A DNA stretch of 64,000 nt from Plantactinospora sp. KBS50. Its GTDB lineage: Bacteria > Actinomycetota > Actinomycetes > Mycobacteriales > Micromonosporaceae. The position numbers and the translations under genes are program-made. Below, piece by piece: positions 16,828 to 25,815 of this stretch. Positions within the stretch are counted from its first letter, which is position 1. Every line of letters starts with the position of its first letter. The notes under the pieces are model-generated. The model was given only the letters and a program-made list of their open reading frames with translations. It had not been told where the DNA came from and ran no database searches. The stretch is from positions 2,918,001-2,982,000 of the forward strand of contig NZ_CP022961.1 in assembly GCF_002285795.1 (NCBI RefSeq). Reading direction: 5' to 3'.

Positions 16828-18222
16828 ATGAGCAGGATCCTCCGCGCGGTGCTGGCGGTGCTGCTGCTGCCGCTGGCCGTGGCCGCGGCGATGGTGATGG
16901 CGGGGCCGGCGCAGGCCGCCGCGCTGACCCAGGTGACAAACTTCGGGACCAACCCGACGAACCTGAACATGTACCTCTACGTGCCGGACAACGTGGCCGC
17001 CCGCCCGGCGCTGCTGGTGCTGGTGCACTACTGCACCGGAACGGCCAGCGGCATCTTCAACGGCAACGGGCACGACTACGTGACCGCGGCCGACCGGTAC
17101 AAGTACATCATCGTGCTGCCCGAGGCCACCCGCAGCGGCGGCTGCTTCGACGTCTCCACGCCGGCGGCGCTGCGTCGGGACGGCGGCAGCGACTCCACCG
17201 GAATCATGTCGATGGTCGCCTACACCCGGGCCCGGTACAACGTGGACCCGGGGCGGATCGTGGTCAGCGGGTTCTCCTCCGGGGCCATGATGACCAACGT
17301 GCTGGCCGCCGAGTACCCGGACGTGTTCGCCGCCGGTTCGGCGTTCTCCGGGGTGCCGGCGGGCTGCTTCGCCACCACCGACGGGTCGATGTGGAACAGC
17401 CAGTGCTCCGGCGGGAACGTCAGCAGGACCGCCCAGCAGTGGGGCGACGTGGCGCACGCGATGTATCCCGGCTACACCGGCGGCTACCCGCGGATGCAGT
17501 TGTGGCACGGCACCACGGACACCACACTGGCGTACCCGAACTTCGGTGAAGAGATCAAGCAGTGGACGTACCTGAACGGGGTGAGCCAGACGCCCGCGTT
17601 CACCGACCACCCGCAGTCGACCTGGACCCGCACCCGGTACGGCAACACCGGCACCCAGGCCACGGTCGAGGGCGTGAGCATCTCCGGGGTCGGCCACCAG
17701 TTGCCGATGACCGGGCAGCTCGCGTACGCGATCTCCTTCCTCGGGCTGGACGGCAGCACGCCGCCCACCACGGCCGCGCCCACGACGGCGCCGCCGACCA
17801 CCGCCCCACCCACCACCGCGCCGCCCACGACGGCCCCGCCGACGACGGCGCCGCCGACCACCGTGCCGCCGACCACGGCCGCGCCCACGACGGCGCCGCC
17901 GGCGGGTGGGTGCCGGGTGGCCGACGTGGTGAACGCCTGGAACAACGGGCTCACCGAGAACATCACCGTCACCAACACCGGCAGCTCGACGGTCAACGGC
18001 TGGTCCGTGGTGTTCACCCTGCCCGCCGGCCAGACCATCACCGGCTCGTGGAACGCCAGCTACGCCCCGACCAGCGGACAGGTCACCGCCAGCAACGTCA
18101 GCTACAACGCCACGATCCCGCCCGGCGGCTCGGTGTCCTTCGGCTTCCAGGCCACCCACACCGGCAACGCGGCCGCACCCACCGCGTTCACCCTGAACGG
18201 CTCCGCCTGCACCATCGGCTGA
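16828..18222 (+). CDS. Secreted PHB-depolymerase-family esterase with CBM2
   Basis: This 464-residue protein has a signal peptide ending near AQAAA (about residue 31). An alpha/beta-hydrolase of the poly(3-hydroxybutyrate) depolymerase/acetylxylan or feruloyl esterase type follows. The nucleophile elbow is VVSGFSSGAMM (about residue 148), the Asp lies near WHGTTDTTL and the His in GVGHQLP (about 288). A Pro-Thr-Thr linker (about 310-360) precedes a CBM2. The cellulose-binding module and the adjoining xyloglucanase argue for plant cell-wall esters rather than PHB. ATG 16828 follows AAAGGAGA, and longer in-frame starts lack a ribosome site. Confidence 0.88.
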   Translation: MSRILRAVLAVLLLPLAVAAAMVMAGPAQAAALTQVTNFGTNPTNLNMYLYVPDNVAARPALLVLVHYCTGTASGIFNGNGHDYVTAADRYKYIIVLPEATRSGGCFDVSTPAALRRDGGSDSTGIMSMVAYTRARYNVDPGRIVVSGFSSGAMMTNVLAAEYPDVFAAGSAFSGVPAGCFATTDGSMWNSQCSGGNVSRTAQQWGDVAHAMYPGYTGGYPRMQLWHGTTDTTLAYPNFGEEIKQWTYLNGVSQTPAFTDHPQSTWTRTRYGNTGTQATVEGVSISGVGHQLPMTGQLAYAISFLGLDGSTPPTTAAPTTAPPTTAPPTTAPPTTAPPTTAPPTTVPPTTAAPTTAPPAGGCRVADVVNAWNNGLTENITVTNTGSSTVNGWSVVFTLPAGQTITGSWNASYAPTSGQVTASNVSYNATIPPGGSVSFGFQATHTGNAAAPTAFTLNGSACTIG

Positions 18223-18311
18223 CCGAGCGCCAGCGCCGGTCGGCATCGACCGGAGGGAGGACCGCCACCGCTCCCGGATGGCGGGCGACCGGCCGTCGCC
18301 CGCCACCGGGA

Positions 18312-18352
18312 CCGTGACCAGCCCGGATCCGATCGGCGGATCCGGGTCACGG
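18312..18352. terminator. Terminator hairpin after the CBM2 esterase
   Basis: CCCGGATCCG (18322-18331) pairs perfectly with CGGATCCGGG (18337-18346). It is extended past a 4-base bulge by CCGTGA (18312-18317) and TCACGG (18347-18352). It separates the esterase from the arabinose operon. Confidence 0.75.
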
Positions 18353-18394
18353 CCAGATGCGCCCTCCGTTACGTACCTGTTGCCGGAACATATC

Positions 18395-18423
18395 TTGACC
18401 TCTTCTATGTGAGCGCTAACACT
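18395..18423 (+). promoter_or_regulatory. araB promoter with LacI-type operator
   Basis: TTGACC (18395-18400) is a -35-like hexamer and AACACT (18418-18423) a possible -10 at 17-bp spacing. The 14-mer TGTGAGCGCTAACA (18408-18421) lies between and over them. It is one base from the perfect palindrome TGTTAGCGCTAACA, the pattern bound by LacI/GalR-family repressors. It matches the box before the GH54 gene at 13 of 14 positions. Confidence 0.65.
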
Positions 18424-18450
18424 GTTGGTGGCCATTGCGCGGAGGTGAAG

Positions 18451-20133
18451 ATGAGCGGTCTGGACACACCCGGCGACCGGTACGTGATCGGTGTCGACTA
18501 CGGCACGCTGTCCGGGCGGGCACTGGTGGTGCGCGTCGGGGACGGTGCCGAGCTGGGGACAGCGGTGCACGAGTACGCGAGGGGTGTCATCGAGACCGCA
18601 CTGCCCGACCGGCAGGCGCTGCCGGGGGACTGGGCGCTCCAGGATCCCGACGACTACCGGGACGTGCTGCGCCGGGCCGTGCCCGCGGCGGTGCAGGCGG
18701 CCGGCATCGACCCGGAACGGGTCATCGGAATCTCCACCGACTTCACCGCCTGCACGGTGCTGCCGACGCTCGCCGACGGCACACCGCTGTGCGAGATCCC
18801 CGAGCTGCGGTCCCGGCCGCACGCCTGGGTCAAGCTCTGGAAGCACCACTCCGCCCAGCCGCACGCCGACCGGATCAACGCGCTGGCGCACGAGCGCGCC
18901 GAGCCGTGGATCGGCCGGTACGGCGGCAAGATCTCGGCCGAGTGGCAGTTCGCCAAGGGGTTGCAGATCCTCCAGGAGGATCCGGAGATCTACGGGCGCG
19001 CCGAGCGGTTCATCGAGGCGGCCGACTGGATCGTCTGGCAGCTGTGCGGGGTGGAGACCCGCAACATCTGCACGGCCGGCTACAAGGGCATCCGGCAGGA
19101 CGGTCGGTACCCGTCCGAGGAGTTCCTCGCGGCCCTCGACCCCGGCTTCACGGACTTCGTGGCCAAGCTCGACGGCCCGCTGATGCCGATGGGCGAGCGG
19201 GCCGGCGGGCTGACCGCCGAGGCCGCGGCCTGGACCGGCCTGCCGGAGGGGATCGCGGTCGCGGTCGGCAACGTCGACGCGCACGTCACCGCGGCCTCCG
19301 CGCAGGCCCTGGAGCCCGGGCACCTGGTCGCGATCATGGGCACCTCGACCTGCCACGTGGTGAACGGCAGCCAACTGGCCGAGGTGCCGGGCATGTGCGG
19401 CGTGGTGGACGGCGGGCTGAGCCAGGGCGCGTGGGGCTACGAGGCCGGGCAGAGCGGCGTGGGTGACATCTTCGGCTGGTTCGTCCACAACGCGGCGCCC
19501 TCCGGCATGGCCTCCCACCAGCGGCTGTCCGAGCTGGCCGCGGACCAGCCGGTCGGGGCGCACGGCCTGATCGCCCTGGACTGGTGGAACGGCAACCGCT
19601 CGGTGCTGGTGAACCACGACCTGAGCGGCCTGATCGTCGGCCTGACGCTGGCCACCCGGCCGCAGGACATCTACCGGGCGTTGCTGGAGTCGACGGCGTA
19701 CGGCACCCGCATGATCATGGAGGCGTTCGTCGAGGCCGGCGTGCCGATCACCGAGCTGGTGATGGCCGGCGGCCTGACCGCCAACCGGCTGCTGATGCAG
19801 ATCTACGCCGATGTCACCAACCGGCCGTTGAGCATCATCGGGTCGGCCCAGGGGCCGGCGTTGGGGTCGGCGATCCACGCGGCCGTGGCCGCCGGCGCCT
19901 ATCCGGACATCTACGCCGCGTCGCGGGCGATGGGCCGGGTGGACCGGGAGGTCTACCAGCCGGACCCGGCCAACGCGCGGGCGTACGACGCCCTCTACGC
20001 CGAGTACCGCACGCTGCACGACCACTTCGGGCGCGGCGGCAACGACGTCATGTTCCGGCTGCGGGCGATCCGCAACGCCGCCGCCCGGCAGTCCGCCCCG
20101 CAGGGTAGCGCCCCATTGGAGGTTGTCGGATGA
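18451..20133 (+). CDS. araB: L-ribulokinase
   Basis: This 560-residue FGGY-family sugar kinase phosphorylates L-ribulose with ATP. It opens with YVIGVDYGTLSGRALVV (phosphate-1 loop) and has VIGISTDFTACTVLP, then WKHHSAQPHAD, which are specific to ribulokinases rather than xylulokinases. VMAGGLTANRLLMQ near the C-terminus is the second ATP contact. GGAGGTGAAG precedes the ATG at 18451; an upstream in-frame ATG at 18409 falls inside the operator. The stop overlaps araD. It is the first gene of the arabinose module. Confidence 0.95.
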   Translation: MSGLDTPGDRYVIGVDYGTLSGRALVVRVGDGAELGTAVHEYARGVIETALPDRQALPGDWALQDPDDYRDVLRRAVPAAVQAAGIDPERVIGISTDFTACTVLPTLADGTPLCEIPELRSRPHAWVKLWKHHSAQPHADRINALAHERAEPWIGRYGGKISAEWQFAKGLQILQEDPEIYGRAERFIEAADWIVWQLCGVETRNICTAGYKGIRQDGRYPSEEFLAALDPGFTDFVAKLDGPLMPMGERAGGLTAEAAAWTGLPEGIAVAVGNVDAHVTAASAQALEPGHLVAIMGTSTCHVVNGSQLAEVPGMCGVVDGGLSQGAWGYEAGQSGVGDIFGWFVHNAAPSGMASHQRLSELAADQPVGAHGLIALDWWNGNRSVLVNHDLSGLIVGLTLATRPQDIYRALLESTAYGTRMIMEAFVEAGVPITELVMAGGLTANRLLMQIYADVTNRPLSIIGSAQGPALGSAIHAAVAAGAYPDIYAASRAMGRVDREVYQPDPANARAYDALYAEYRTLHDHFGRGGNDVMFRLRAIRNAAARQSAPQGSAPLEVVG

Positions 20134-20822
20134 CCGGGAAGTCGGACGGGACGCTGTGGCGGCTGCGGGAGACCGTTGCCGGGCTGCACTCCGCGCTGAC
20201 CCGCTACGGGCTGGTGGCGTGGACCGCGGGCAACGTCTCGGCGCGGGTGCCCGGCGAGGACCTGATGGTCATCAAGCCGAGCGGCGTCGACTACGACGAC
20301 CTGTCGGCGGAGAACATGGTGGTCTGCGATCTGTCGGGGGCCGTCGTCGAGGGCGAGCACTCGCCGTCCAGCGACACGGCCGCGCACGCGTACGTCTACC
20401 GGGCCATGCCCGAGGTCGGCGGCGTCGTGCACACGCACAGCTCGTACGCCACGGCCTGGGCCGCCTGCGGCGAGGCCATCCCCTGTCACCTGACCGCTCA
20501 GGCCGACGAGTTCGGTGGCGAGATCCCGGTGGGCCCGTTCGCGCTGATCGGCGGCGACGACATCGGGAAGGGCATCGTCGCCACCCTGTCCGGGCACCGC
20601 TCGCCGGCGGTGCTCATGCGTAACCATGGCGTCTTCACCATCGGCCGGGACGCCCGCGCCGCCGTCAAGGCGGCGGTGATGTGTGAGGACGTCGCCCGTA
20701 CGGCGTACCTGGCCCGCACGCTCGGGCAGCCGGTGCCGATCGCGCCGGCCGACATCGACGCGCTTTACGACCGCTACCAGAACGTCTACGGTCAGCGACC
20801 CGCGTCCACGGCGGGTTCCTAG
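20130..20822 (+). CDS. araD: L-ribulose-5-phosphate 4-epimerase
   Basis: This 230-residue class II aldolase-family epimerase converts L-ribulose-5-P to D-xylulose-5-P, the last step of the arabinose pathway. GNVSARVPGEDLMVIKPSG forms the phosphate-binding region. VVHTHSSYATAWAA supplies two of the zinc-binding histidines and MRNHGVFTIG the third. The ATG overlaps the araB stop (ATGA), so translation is coupled. Confidence 0.95.
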   Translation: MTGKSDGTLWRLRETVAGLHSALTRYGLVAWTAGNVSARVPGEDLMVIKPSGVDYDDLSAENMVVCDLSGAVVEGEHSPSSDTAAHAYVYRAMPEVGGVVHTHSSYATAWAACGEAIPCHLTAQADEFGGEIPVGPFALIGGDDIGKGIVATLSGHRSPAVLMRNHGVFTIGRDARAAVKAAVMCEDVARTAYLARTLGQPVPIAPADIDALYDRYQNVYGQRPASTAGS

Positions 20823-20840
20823 CGCCGCCGGGCACCAACC

Positions 20841-20866
20841 CCGCGGGCCATCCGGGCGGCCCGCGG
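20841..20866. terminator. Hairpin after araBD
   Basis: CCGCGGGCC (20841-20849) pairs perfectly with GGCCCGCGG (20858-20866), starting 19 bases after the araD stop. It may end or attenuate the araBD transcript before the transporter genes. Confidence 0.55.
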
Positions 20867-20969
20867 TGCACCACCTGAACACGAGGCACTCACCCCGCGG
20901 GTCGCCGACCGGTGCCATTCGGTCTTTGACCTGTGAAAACGAAACGCCCATCACCCCCGAGGAGTATCC

Positions 20970-21968
20970 GTGAGAAAGATGCGAATGTCCCTCGCACCGC
21001 GACGTGCCATCGCGGTGCTCGCCGCCGCACTGCTGGCCGGCGGCATGGCCGCGTGCGGCAACAGCGACACCGGCTCGTCCGGCGACGACAGCAAGATCGT
21101 CCTCGGGTTCTCCCAGGTCGGTGCGGAAAGCGGCTGGCGTACGGCGAACACCACCTCGATCAAGGACGCGGCCTCCGAGGCCGGGATCGAGCTGAAGTTC
21201 GACGACGCGCAGCAGAAGCAGGAGAACCAGATCAAGGCCATCCGCAACTACATCCAGCAGAAGGTCGACGTGATCGCCTTCTCGCCGGTGGTGGAGTCGG
21301 GCTGGGACACCGTGCTCAAGGAGGCCAAGGACGCGGGGATCCCGGTGATCCTGACCGACCGCGCGGTGGACTCGGCGGACAAGTCGCTGTACAAGACCTT
21401 CCTCGGCTCGGACTTCGTCAAGGAGGGCAAGGCCGCGGGTGACTGGCTGGTCCAGAACAGCCAGGACGCCACCGGCGACGTGAACATCGTCCAGCTTGAG
21501 GGCACCACCGGTTCGGCCCCGGCCAACGACCGGACCAAGGGCTTCGCCGAGGCGATCGCCGCCAACCCCAAGCTGAAGATCATCGCGTCGCAGTCCGGCG
21601 ACTTCACCCGGGCCGGCGGCAAGCAGGTCATGGAGCAGTTCCTGAAGGCCAACCCGAAGATCGACGTGCTGTTCGCGCAGAACGACGACATGGGTCTGGG
21701 CGCACTGGAGGCGATCACCGCCGCCGGTAAGGTCCCCGGCAAGGACATCAAGATCATCACGATCGACGCCGTGCACGACGGCATGCAGGCCCTGGCCGAC
21801 GGCAAGTTCAACTTCATCGCCGAGTGCAGCCCGCTGCTCGGGCCACAGCTGATGGACCTGGTGAAGAAGGTGCACGCCGGCGAGGAGGTGCCGCCCCGGA
21901 TCGAGACCGAGGAGACCACCTTCACGCAGGACCAGGCAAAGGAAGCATTGCCCAGCCGCAAGTACTGA
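20970..21968 (+). CDS. Sugar ABC transporter substrate-binding lipoprotein (YtfQ-like)
   Basis: The first 29 residues are a lipoprotein signal ending AACG, with Cys29 as the lipidated residue. The mature protein is a periplasmic-binding-protein type I fold of the galactofuranose/arabinose binding group (IVLGFSQVGAESGWRTANT, SPVVESGWDTVL, LFAQNDDMGLGALEAI). These proteins bind furanose sugars. With araBDA around it, L-arabinose or an arabinofuranosyl sugar is the likely ligand. GTG 20970 follows GAGGAG. The gene is separated from the ATPase gene by two hairpins that may raise its dosage over the rest of the transporter. Confidence 0.92.
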   Translation: MRKMRMSLAPRRAIAVLAAALLAGGMAACGNSDTGSSGDDSKIVLGFSQVGAESGWRTANTTSIKDAASEAGIELKFDDAQQKQENQIKAIRNYIQQKVDVIAFSPVVESGWDTVLKEAKDAGIPVILTDRAVDSADKSLYKTFLGSDFVKEGKAAGDWLVQNSQDATGDVNIVQLEGTTGSAPANDRTKGFAEAIAANPKLKIIASQSGDFTRAGGKQVMEQFLKANPKIDVLFAQNDDMGLGALEAITAAGKVPGKDIKIITIDAVHDGMQALADGKFNFIAECSPLLGPQLMDLVKKVHAGEEVPPRIETEETTFTQDQAKEALPSRKY

Positions 21969-21976
21969 TTGACGAT

Positions 21977-22046
21977 GGGGGTCGCCGCGGCACACGCGGC
22001 GGCCCCCAACCGTCCCCCGGTAACCGGTGGTCCGACGGACCACCGG
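21977..22046 (+). terminator. Two tandem hairpins between binding-protein and ATPase genes
   Basis: The first stem (21977-21989 with 21995-22007) is 13 bp with one G-U pair. The second (22024-22033 with 22037-22046) is a perfect 10-bp stem with a 3-base loop. They begin 9 bases after the binding-protein stop, and a 15-bp direct repeat of GTGGACCGTACGGCT follows. The arrangement fits partial termination or 3'-end stabilisation of the abundant binding-protein message. Confidence 0.6.
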
Positions 22047-22187
22047 ACCGGACCATCGGTGGACCGTACGGCTGTGTGGACCGTACGGCTCCGCCGGGCG
22101 GCCCACCGTCGGGCCAGGGATTGGTTGATCGGGCCGACCGCGCAGCCGCGTACCGCCCGCAGATAGCTTCAGGAAAGGTCTGGTGGG

Positions 22188-23732
22188 ATGACGCAGAGCC
22201 GTCCAGTCCTGACGATGACCGGAATCAACAAGTCGTTCCCGGGCGTGCGGGCACTCCAGGACGTCGATCTCCGCCTCTTCCCGGGTGAGGTACACGCCCT
22301 CATGGGCGAGAACGGCGCCGGCAAGTCCACGCTGATCAAGGTGCTGACCGGCGTCTACGGCATCGACGAGGGCAGCATCACGCTGCGCGGCGACGAGGTC
22401 TCGTTCAGCAGCCCGATGCAGGCCTCGGCGGCCGGCGTGAGCACGGTCTACCAGGAGGTCAATCTCTGCACCAACCTGTCGGTGGCGGAGAACATCTTCA
22501 TCGGCCGGGAGCCGCGCCGGTTCGGGGCGGTGCGCTGGGGCGAGATGCGCCGCCGGGCCCGCGCGCTGCTCGCCCGGCTCGAACTCGACATCGACGTGAA
22601 CGCCCCGCTGGGCAGTTGCTCGCTGGCCGTGCAACAGATGGTCGCGATCGCCCGCGCCATCGACATCCAGGCCAGCGTGCTGGTCCTGGACGAGCCCACC
22701 TCCAGCCTGGACAGTGGCGAGGTCGCCCAGCTCTTCCGGATCATGCGCCAGCTCCGCGACGAGGGCATCGCGATCCTGTTCGTCACGCACTTCCTGGACC
22801 AGGTGTACGCGGTCGCCGACCGGATCACCGTGTTGCGCAACGGCCGCCTGGTGGGCGAGTACCCGACGAACGAACTGCCCCAGCTCGGCCTGGTCGAGAA
22901 GATGATCGGCAAGGAACTGGACGTACTGGAACGGCTCGACGGGCAGCACGGGCGCGACGCGACCACCGTGGCCGGGAGCGTCCCGTTCCTGGAGGCCAGC
23001 GAGCTGGGCCGCAAGGGCTCGGTGGGCCGGTTCGACCTGAGCGTGCACGCCGGCGAGGTGGTCGGCCTGGCCGGCCTGCTCGGCTCGGGCCGTACCGAGG
23101 TGGCGCGGCTGCTGTTCGGCGCCGACCGGTCGGACCACGGCGCCGTGTCGATCAACGGAAAGCCCACCGGGCTGCGCAACCCGGTCTCGGCCATCGACCA
23201 CGGGATCGGCTTCTGCTCCGAGAACCGCCGCGCCGAGGGCATCATCCCGGAGCTGACCGTGCGGGAGAACCTCATCCTGGCGATGCAGGCCGCCCGCGGC
23301 TGGTTCCGCCCGATCGCCCGGCGCCGCCAGGACGAACTGGCGGAGCGGTTCATCAAGGCGATGAGCATCCGCCCGGCCGACCCCGACCTGCCGGTGGGCA
23401 ACCTGTCCGGCGGCAACCAGCAGAAGGTGCTGCTGGCCCGCTGGCTGATCACCGAACCACGGCTGCTGATCCTCGACGAACCGACCCGGGGCATCGACAT
23501 CGGAGCCAAGACGGAGATCCAGAAGCTGGTGGTCCAGCTCTCCGACGGCGGGATGGCGGTGCTGTTCATCTCGGCCGAACTGGACGAGGTGCTGCGGCTC
23601 AGCCACAAGATCGCGGTGATGCGGGACCGCGAGATGGTCACCCAGTTGACCAACGACGAGACCGTGAACGCCGATCGGATCATGCAGACGATCGCCGGTG
23701 GGGCGCGGGACGAACAGGGGGCGCAGGCATGA
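22188..23732 (+). CDS. Sugar ABC transporter ATP-binding protein (YtfR-like, two ABC domains)
   Basis: The 514-residue protein has two fused ATPase domains, as in RbsA/YtfR. The first has Walker A GENGAGKST (residues 40-48) and Walker B VLVLDEPTSSLD. Its signature region reads GSCSLAVQQM instead of LSGGQ. The second has a degenerate Walker A (LGSGRTEV) but a good signature LSGGNQQK and Walker B LLILDEPTRGID. This asymmetry is normal for the carbohydrate-uptake class 2 family. The stop overlaps the next permease start, and it energises import of an arabinose-type sugar with the two permeases. Confidence 0.95.
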   Translation: MTQSRPVLTMTGINKSFPGVRALQDVDLRLFPGEVHALMGENGAGKSTLIKVLTGVYGIDEGSITLRGDEVSFSSPMQASAAGVSTVYQEVNLCTNLSVAENIFIGREPRRFGAVRWGEMRRRARALLARLELDIDVNAPLGSCSLAVQQMVAIARAIDIQASVLVLDEPTSSLDSGEVAQLFRIMRQLRDEGIAILFVTHFLDQVYAVADRITVLRNGRLVGEYPTNELPQLGLVEKMIGKELDVLERLDGQHGRDATTVAGSVPFLEASELGRKGSVGRFDLSVHAGEVVGLAGLLGSGRTEVARLLFGADRSDHGAVSINGKPTGLRNPVSAIDHGIGFCSENRRAEGIIPELTVRENLILAMQAARGWFRPIARRRQDELAERFIKAMSIRPADPDLPVGNLSGGNQQKVLLARWLITEPRLLILDEPTRGIDIGAKTEIQKLVVQLSDGGMAVLFISAELDEVLRLSHKIAVMRDREMVTQLTNDETVNADRIMQTIAGGARDEQGAQA

Positions 23733-24802
23733 GTGACCGACCCGGCCGCTTCGCGGAGCTGACCGCACACCGGCTGTTCTGGCCGGTCGTCGTGCTGGTC
23801 GCGCTGATCGTCGCCAACACGGTCTACCGGCCCGGCTTCCTGTCCATCGAGCTCAACCACGGGCACCTGTACGGCAGCCTGATCGACATCCTGCGGCTGA
23901 GCGCGCCGCTGATCCTGGTTGCGCTCGGCATGACGCTTGTCATCTCGACCGGCGGCATCGACCTGTCGGTCGGCTCGGTCTGCGCGATCAGCGGCGCGAT
24001 CGCCTGCCTCTACATCAGCCGGCAGCCCGACCAGAACAGCCCGACGGTGGTGCTCACCGCGCTGGTCCTGGCGCTGGCCGCGGCCCTGGTGCTGGGCGCC
24101 TGGAACGGCGTCCTGGTCGCCGTCATCGGGATCCAGCCGATCATCGCCACGCTGATCCTCATGGTGGCCGGGCGGGGCATCGCCCAGCTGGTCACCGAGG
24201 GACAGATCATCACGGTGAACTCCCAGCCGTACAAGGCGATCGGCGTGGGACACCTGCTCACCCTGCCGCTGGCGATCTTCATCGCGCTGGGCGTGGTGCT
24301 GCTGGTCGCCGCGGTGACCCGGCGGACCGCACTCGGCATGATCATCGAGTCGGTCGGCGGCAACGCGCGGGCGAGCCGGCTTGCCGGCATCCGGTCCGCG
24401 CGCATCACCTTCCTGGTGTACGTCATCAGCGCCGCCTGCGCGGCGATCGCCGGCTTCATGATGACCGCCAACGTCTCCAGCGCGGACGGCAACAACGCCG
24501 GGCTGTGGGTCGAACTCGACGCGATCCTGGCGGTCGTCATCGGCGGCACGTCGCTGGCCGGCGGCCGGTTCTCCCTCGGCGGCACCATCGTCGGCGCGCT
24601 GCTGATCCAGACGCTCACCACCACCGTGTACGCCATGAACATCGCGCCGCAGACGTCACTGCTGTTCAAGGCCATCGTGGTCATCATCGTGTGCCTCATC
24701 CAGGCGCCCGCCTTCCGCGCCAAGCTCGCGCGGCGCAGGCGGGCCAGACCCGCACCACCGGCCCCGGTGGCGGACGAACGGAAGGAACAGGTCCCGGCAT
24801 GA
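23729..24802 (+). CDS. Sugar ABC transporter permease (YtfT-like)
   Basis: This 357-residue inner-membrane permease of the RbsC/YtfT group has about ten hydrophobic segments. VALGMTLVISTGGIDLSVGS is the diagnostic block, followed by a coupling-helix region ESVGGNARASRLAGI and a Gly-rich VVIGGTSLAGGRFSL. Its ATG overlaps the ATPase stop, and its own stop overlaps the next permease start, giving a tightly coupled operon. A basic/Pro-rich tail of about 25 residues extends past the last helix. Confidence 0.93.
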   Translation: MSDRPGRFAELTAHRLFWPVVVLVALIVANTVYRPGFLSIELNHGHLYGSLIDILRLSAPLILVALGMTLVISTGGIDLSVGSVCAISGAIACLYISRQPDQNSPTVVLTALVLALAAALVLGAWNGVLVAVIGIQPIIATLILMVAGRGIAQLVTEGQIITVNSQPYKAIGVGHLLTLPLAIFIALGVVLLVAAVTRRTALGMIIESVGGNARASRLAGIRSARITFLVYVISAACAAIAGFMMTANVSSADGNNAGLWVELDAILAVVIGGTSLAGGRFSLGGTIVGALLIQTLTTTVYAMNIAPQTSLLFKAIVVIIVCLIQAPAFRAKLARRRRARPAPPAPVADERKEQVPA

Positions 24803-25788
24803 CCACCGCAGCGCTCACCGCCGCCCGTACCTGGGCGCGCCTGCCGCGTCGGCACATCCCGGTGCTGACCACCCTGGTGTTGCTGCTCGTCCTCTACGGC
24901 GTCGGGGTCTCGCAGTACCGGGCGTTCTCCAATGTCCAGGTCATCTTCAACGTCTTCATCGACAACGGCTTCCTGCTGGTCGTCGCCGTCGGCATGACGT
25001 TCGTGATCCTCACCGGCGGGATCGACCTGTCGGTCGGCTCGGTGGTGGCGATGACCGCGATGGTGTCGGCGTCGCTGTTGCAGCACGGCCTGCCCGCGGG
25101 ACTGGTCCTGGTCATCGCGCTGCTCATCGGGCCGACGATCGGCCTGCTGATGGGCTGCGTCATCCAGTTCTTCGAGATCCAACCGTTCATCGTCACCCTC
25201 GCCGGGATGTTCTTCGCCCGCGGCATGTGCACGCTGATCAGCGGATCGTCGATCCCGATCACCGACGGGTTCTGGACGGCCATGTCGCAGAAGCGGATCG
25301 GCGACCCGCGCGGCAACTTCGTCTCGATCAGCGTGCTCATCGCGTTCGCCGTGGTGGCCGTCGCCGCGTACGTCCTCGCGTACACCCGGCTCGGCCGCAG
25401 CGTGTACGCGATCGGCGGCAACGCCCAGTCGGCGCTGCTGATGGGCCTGCCGGTGGCGCGGACCCGGGTGCTGGTCTACACGATCAGCGGCCTGTGCTCG
25501 GCGATCGGCGGGATCCTGCTGTCCTTCTACACGCTCTCCGGCGCCCCGCTGATCGCCATCGGGATGGAACTGGACGTCATCGCGGCCGTGGTGATCGGAG
25601 GGACCGTGCTCACCGGCGGCTCGGGCTACATCTTCGGCACCGTTCTCGGCGTGCTGGTGCTGGGCGTCATCCAGACCCTCATCACGTTCGACGGGAGCCT
25701 CAACTCCTGGTGGACCAAGATCGTGATCGGAGGCCTGCTCTTCGCGTTCATCCTGCTCCAACGCATCATCGGGATCCGCTACAAGTGA
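24799..25788 (+). CDS. Sugar ABC transporter permease (YjfF-like)
   Basis: This is the second permease, 329 residues, homologous to the preceding one (VAVGMTFVILTGGIDLSVGS, YAIGGNAQSALLMGL, VVIGGTVLTGGSGYIF) and to YjfF of the galactofuranose system. The two presumably form a heterodimeric channel. The start overlaps the previous stop (ATGA). araA follows 27 bp downstream in the same direction, so import and the first catabolic step are probably co-transcribed. Confidence 0.93.
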   Translation: MTTAALTAARTWARLPRRHIPVLTTLVLLLVLYGVGVSQYRAFSNVQVIFNVFIDNGFLLVVAVGMTFVILTGGIDLSVGSVVAMTAMVSASLLQHGLPAGLVLVIALLIGPTIGLLMGCVIQFFEIQPFIVTLAGMFFARGMCTLISGSSIPITDGFWTAMSQKRIGDPRGNFVSISVLIAFAVVAVAAYVLAYTRLGRSVYAIGGNAQSALLMGLPVARTRVLVYTISGLCSAIGGILLSFYTLSGAPLIAIGMELDVIAAVVIGGTVLTGGSGYIFGTVLGVLVLGVIQTLITFDGSLNSWWTKIVIGGLLFAFILLQRIIGIRYK

Positions 25789-25815
25789 CCGAAACATCTC
25801 GCGGAAGGCAACTCC

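Noticed and set aside
16672-20025. Very long open frame (over 1100 codons) on the minus strand opposite GH74, esterase and araB
   Set aside because: It is antisense to three well-supported genes, has no recognisable domain and reflects the high-GC third-position bias that keeps the opposite strand open.
19995-23768. 1257-codon open frame on the minus strand opposite araD and the ABC genes
   Set aside because: Shadow of strongly supported genes, with His/Asp/Arg-biased composition and no motifs.
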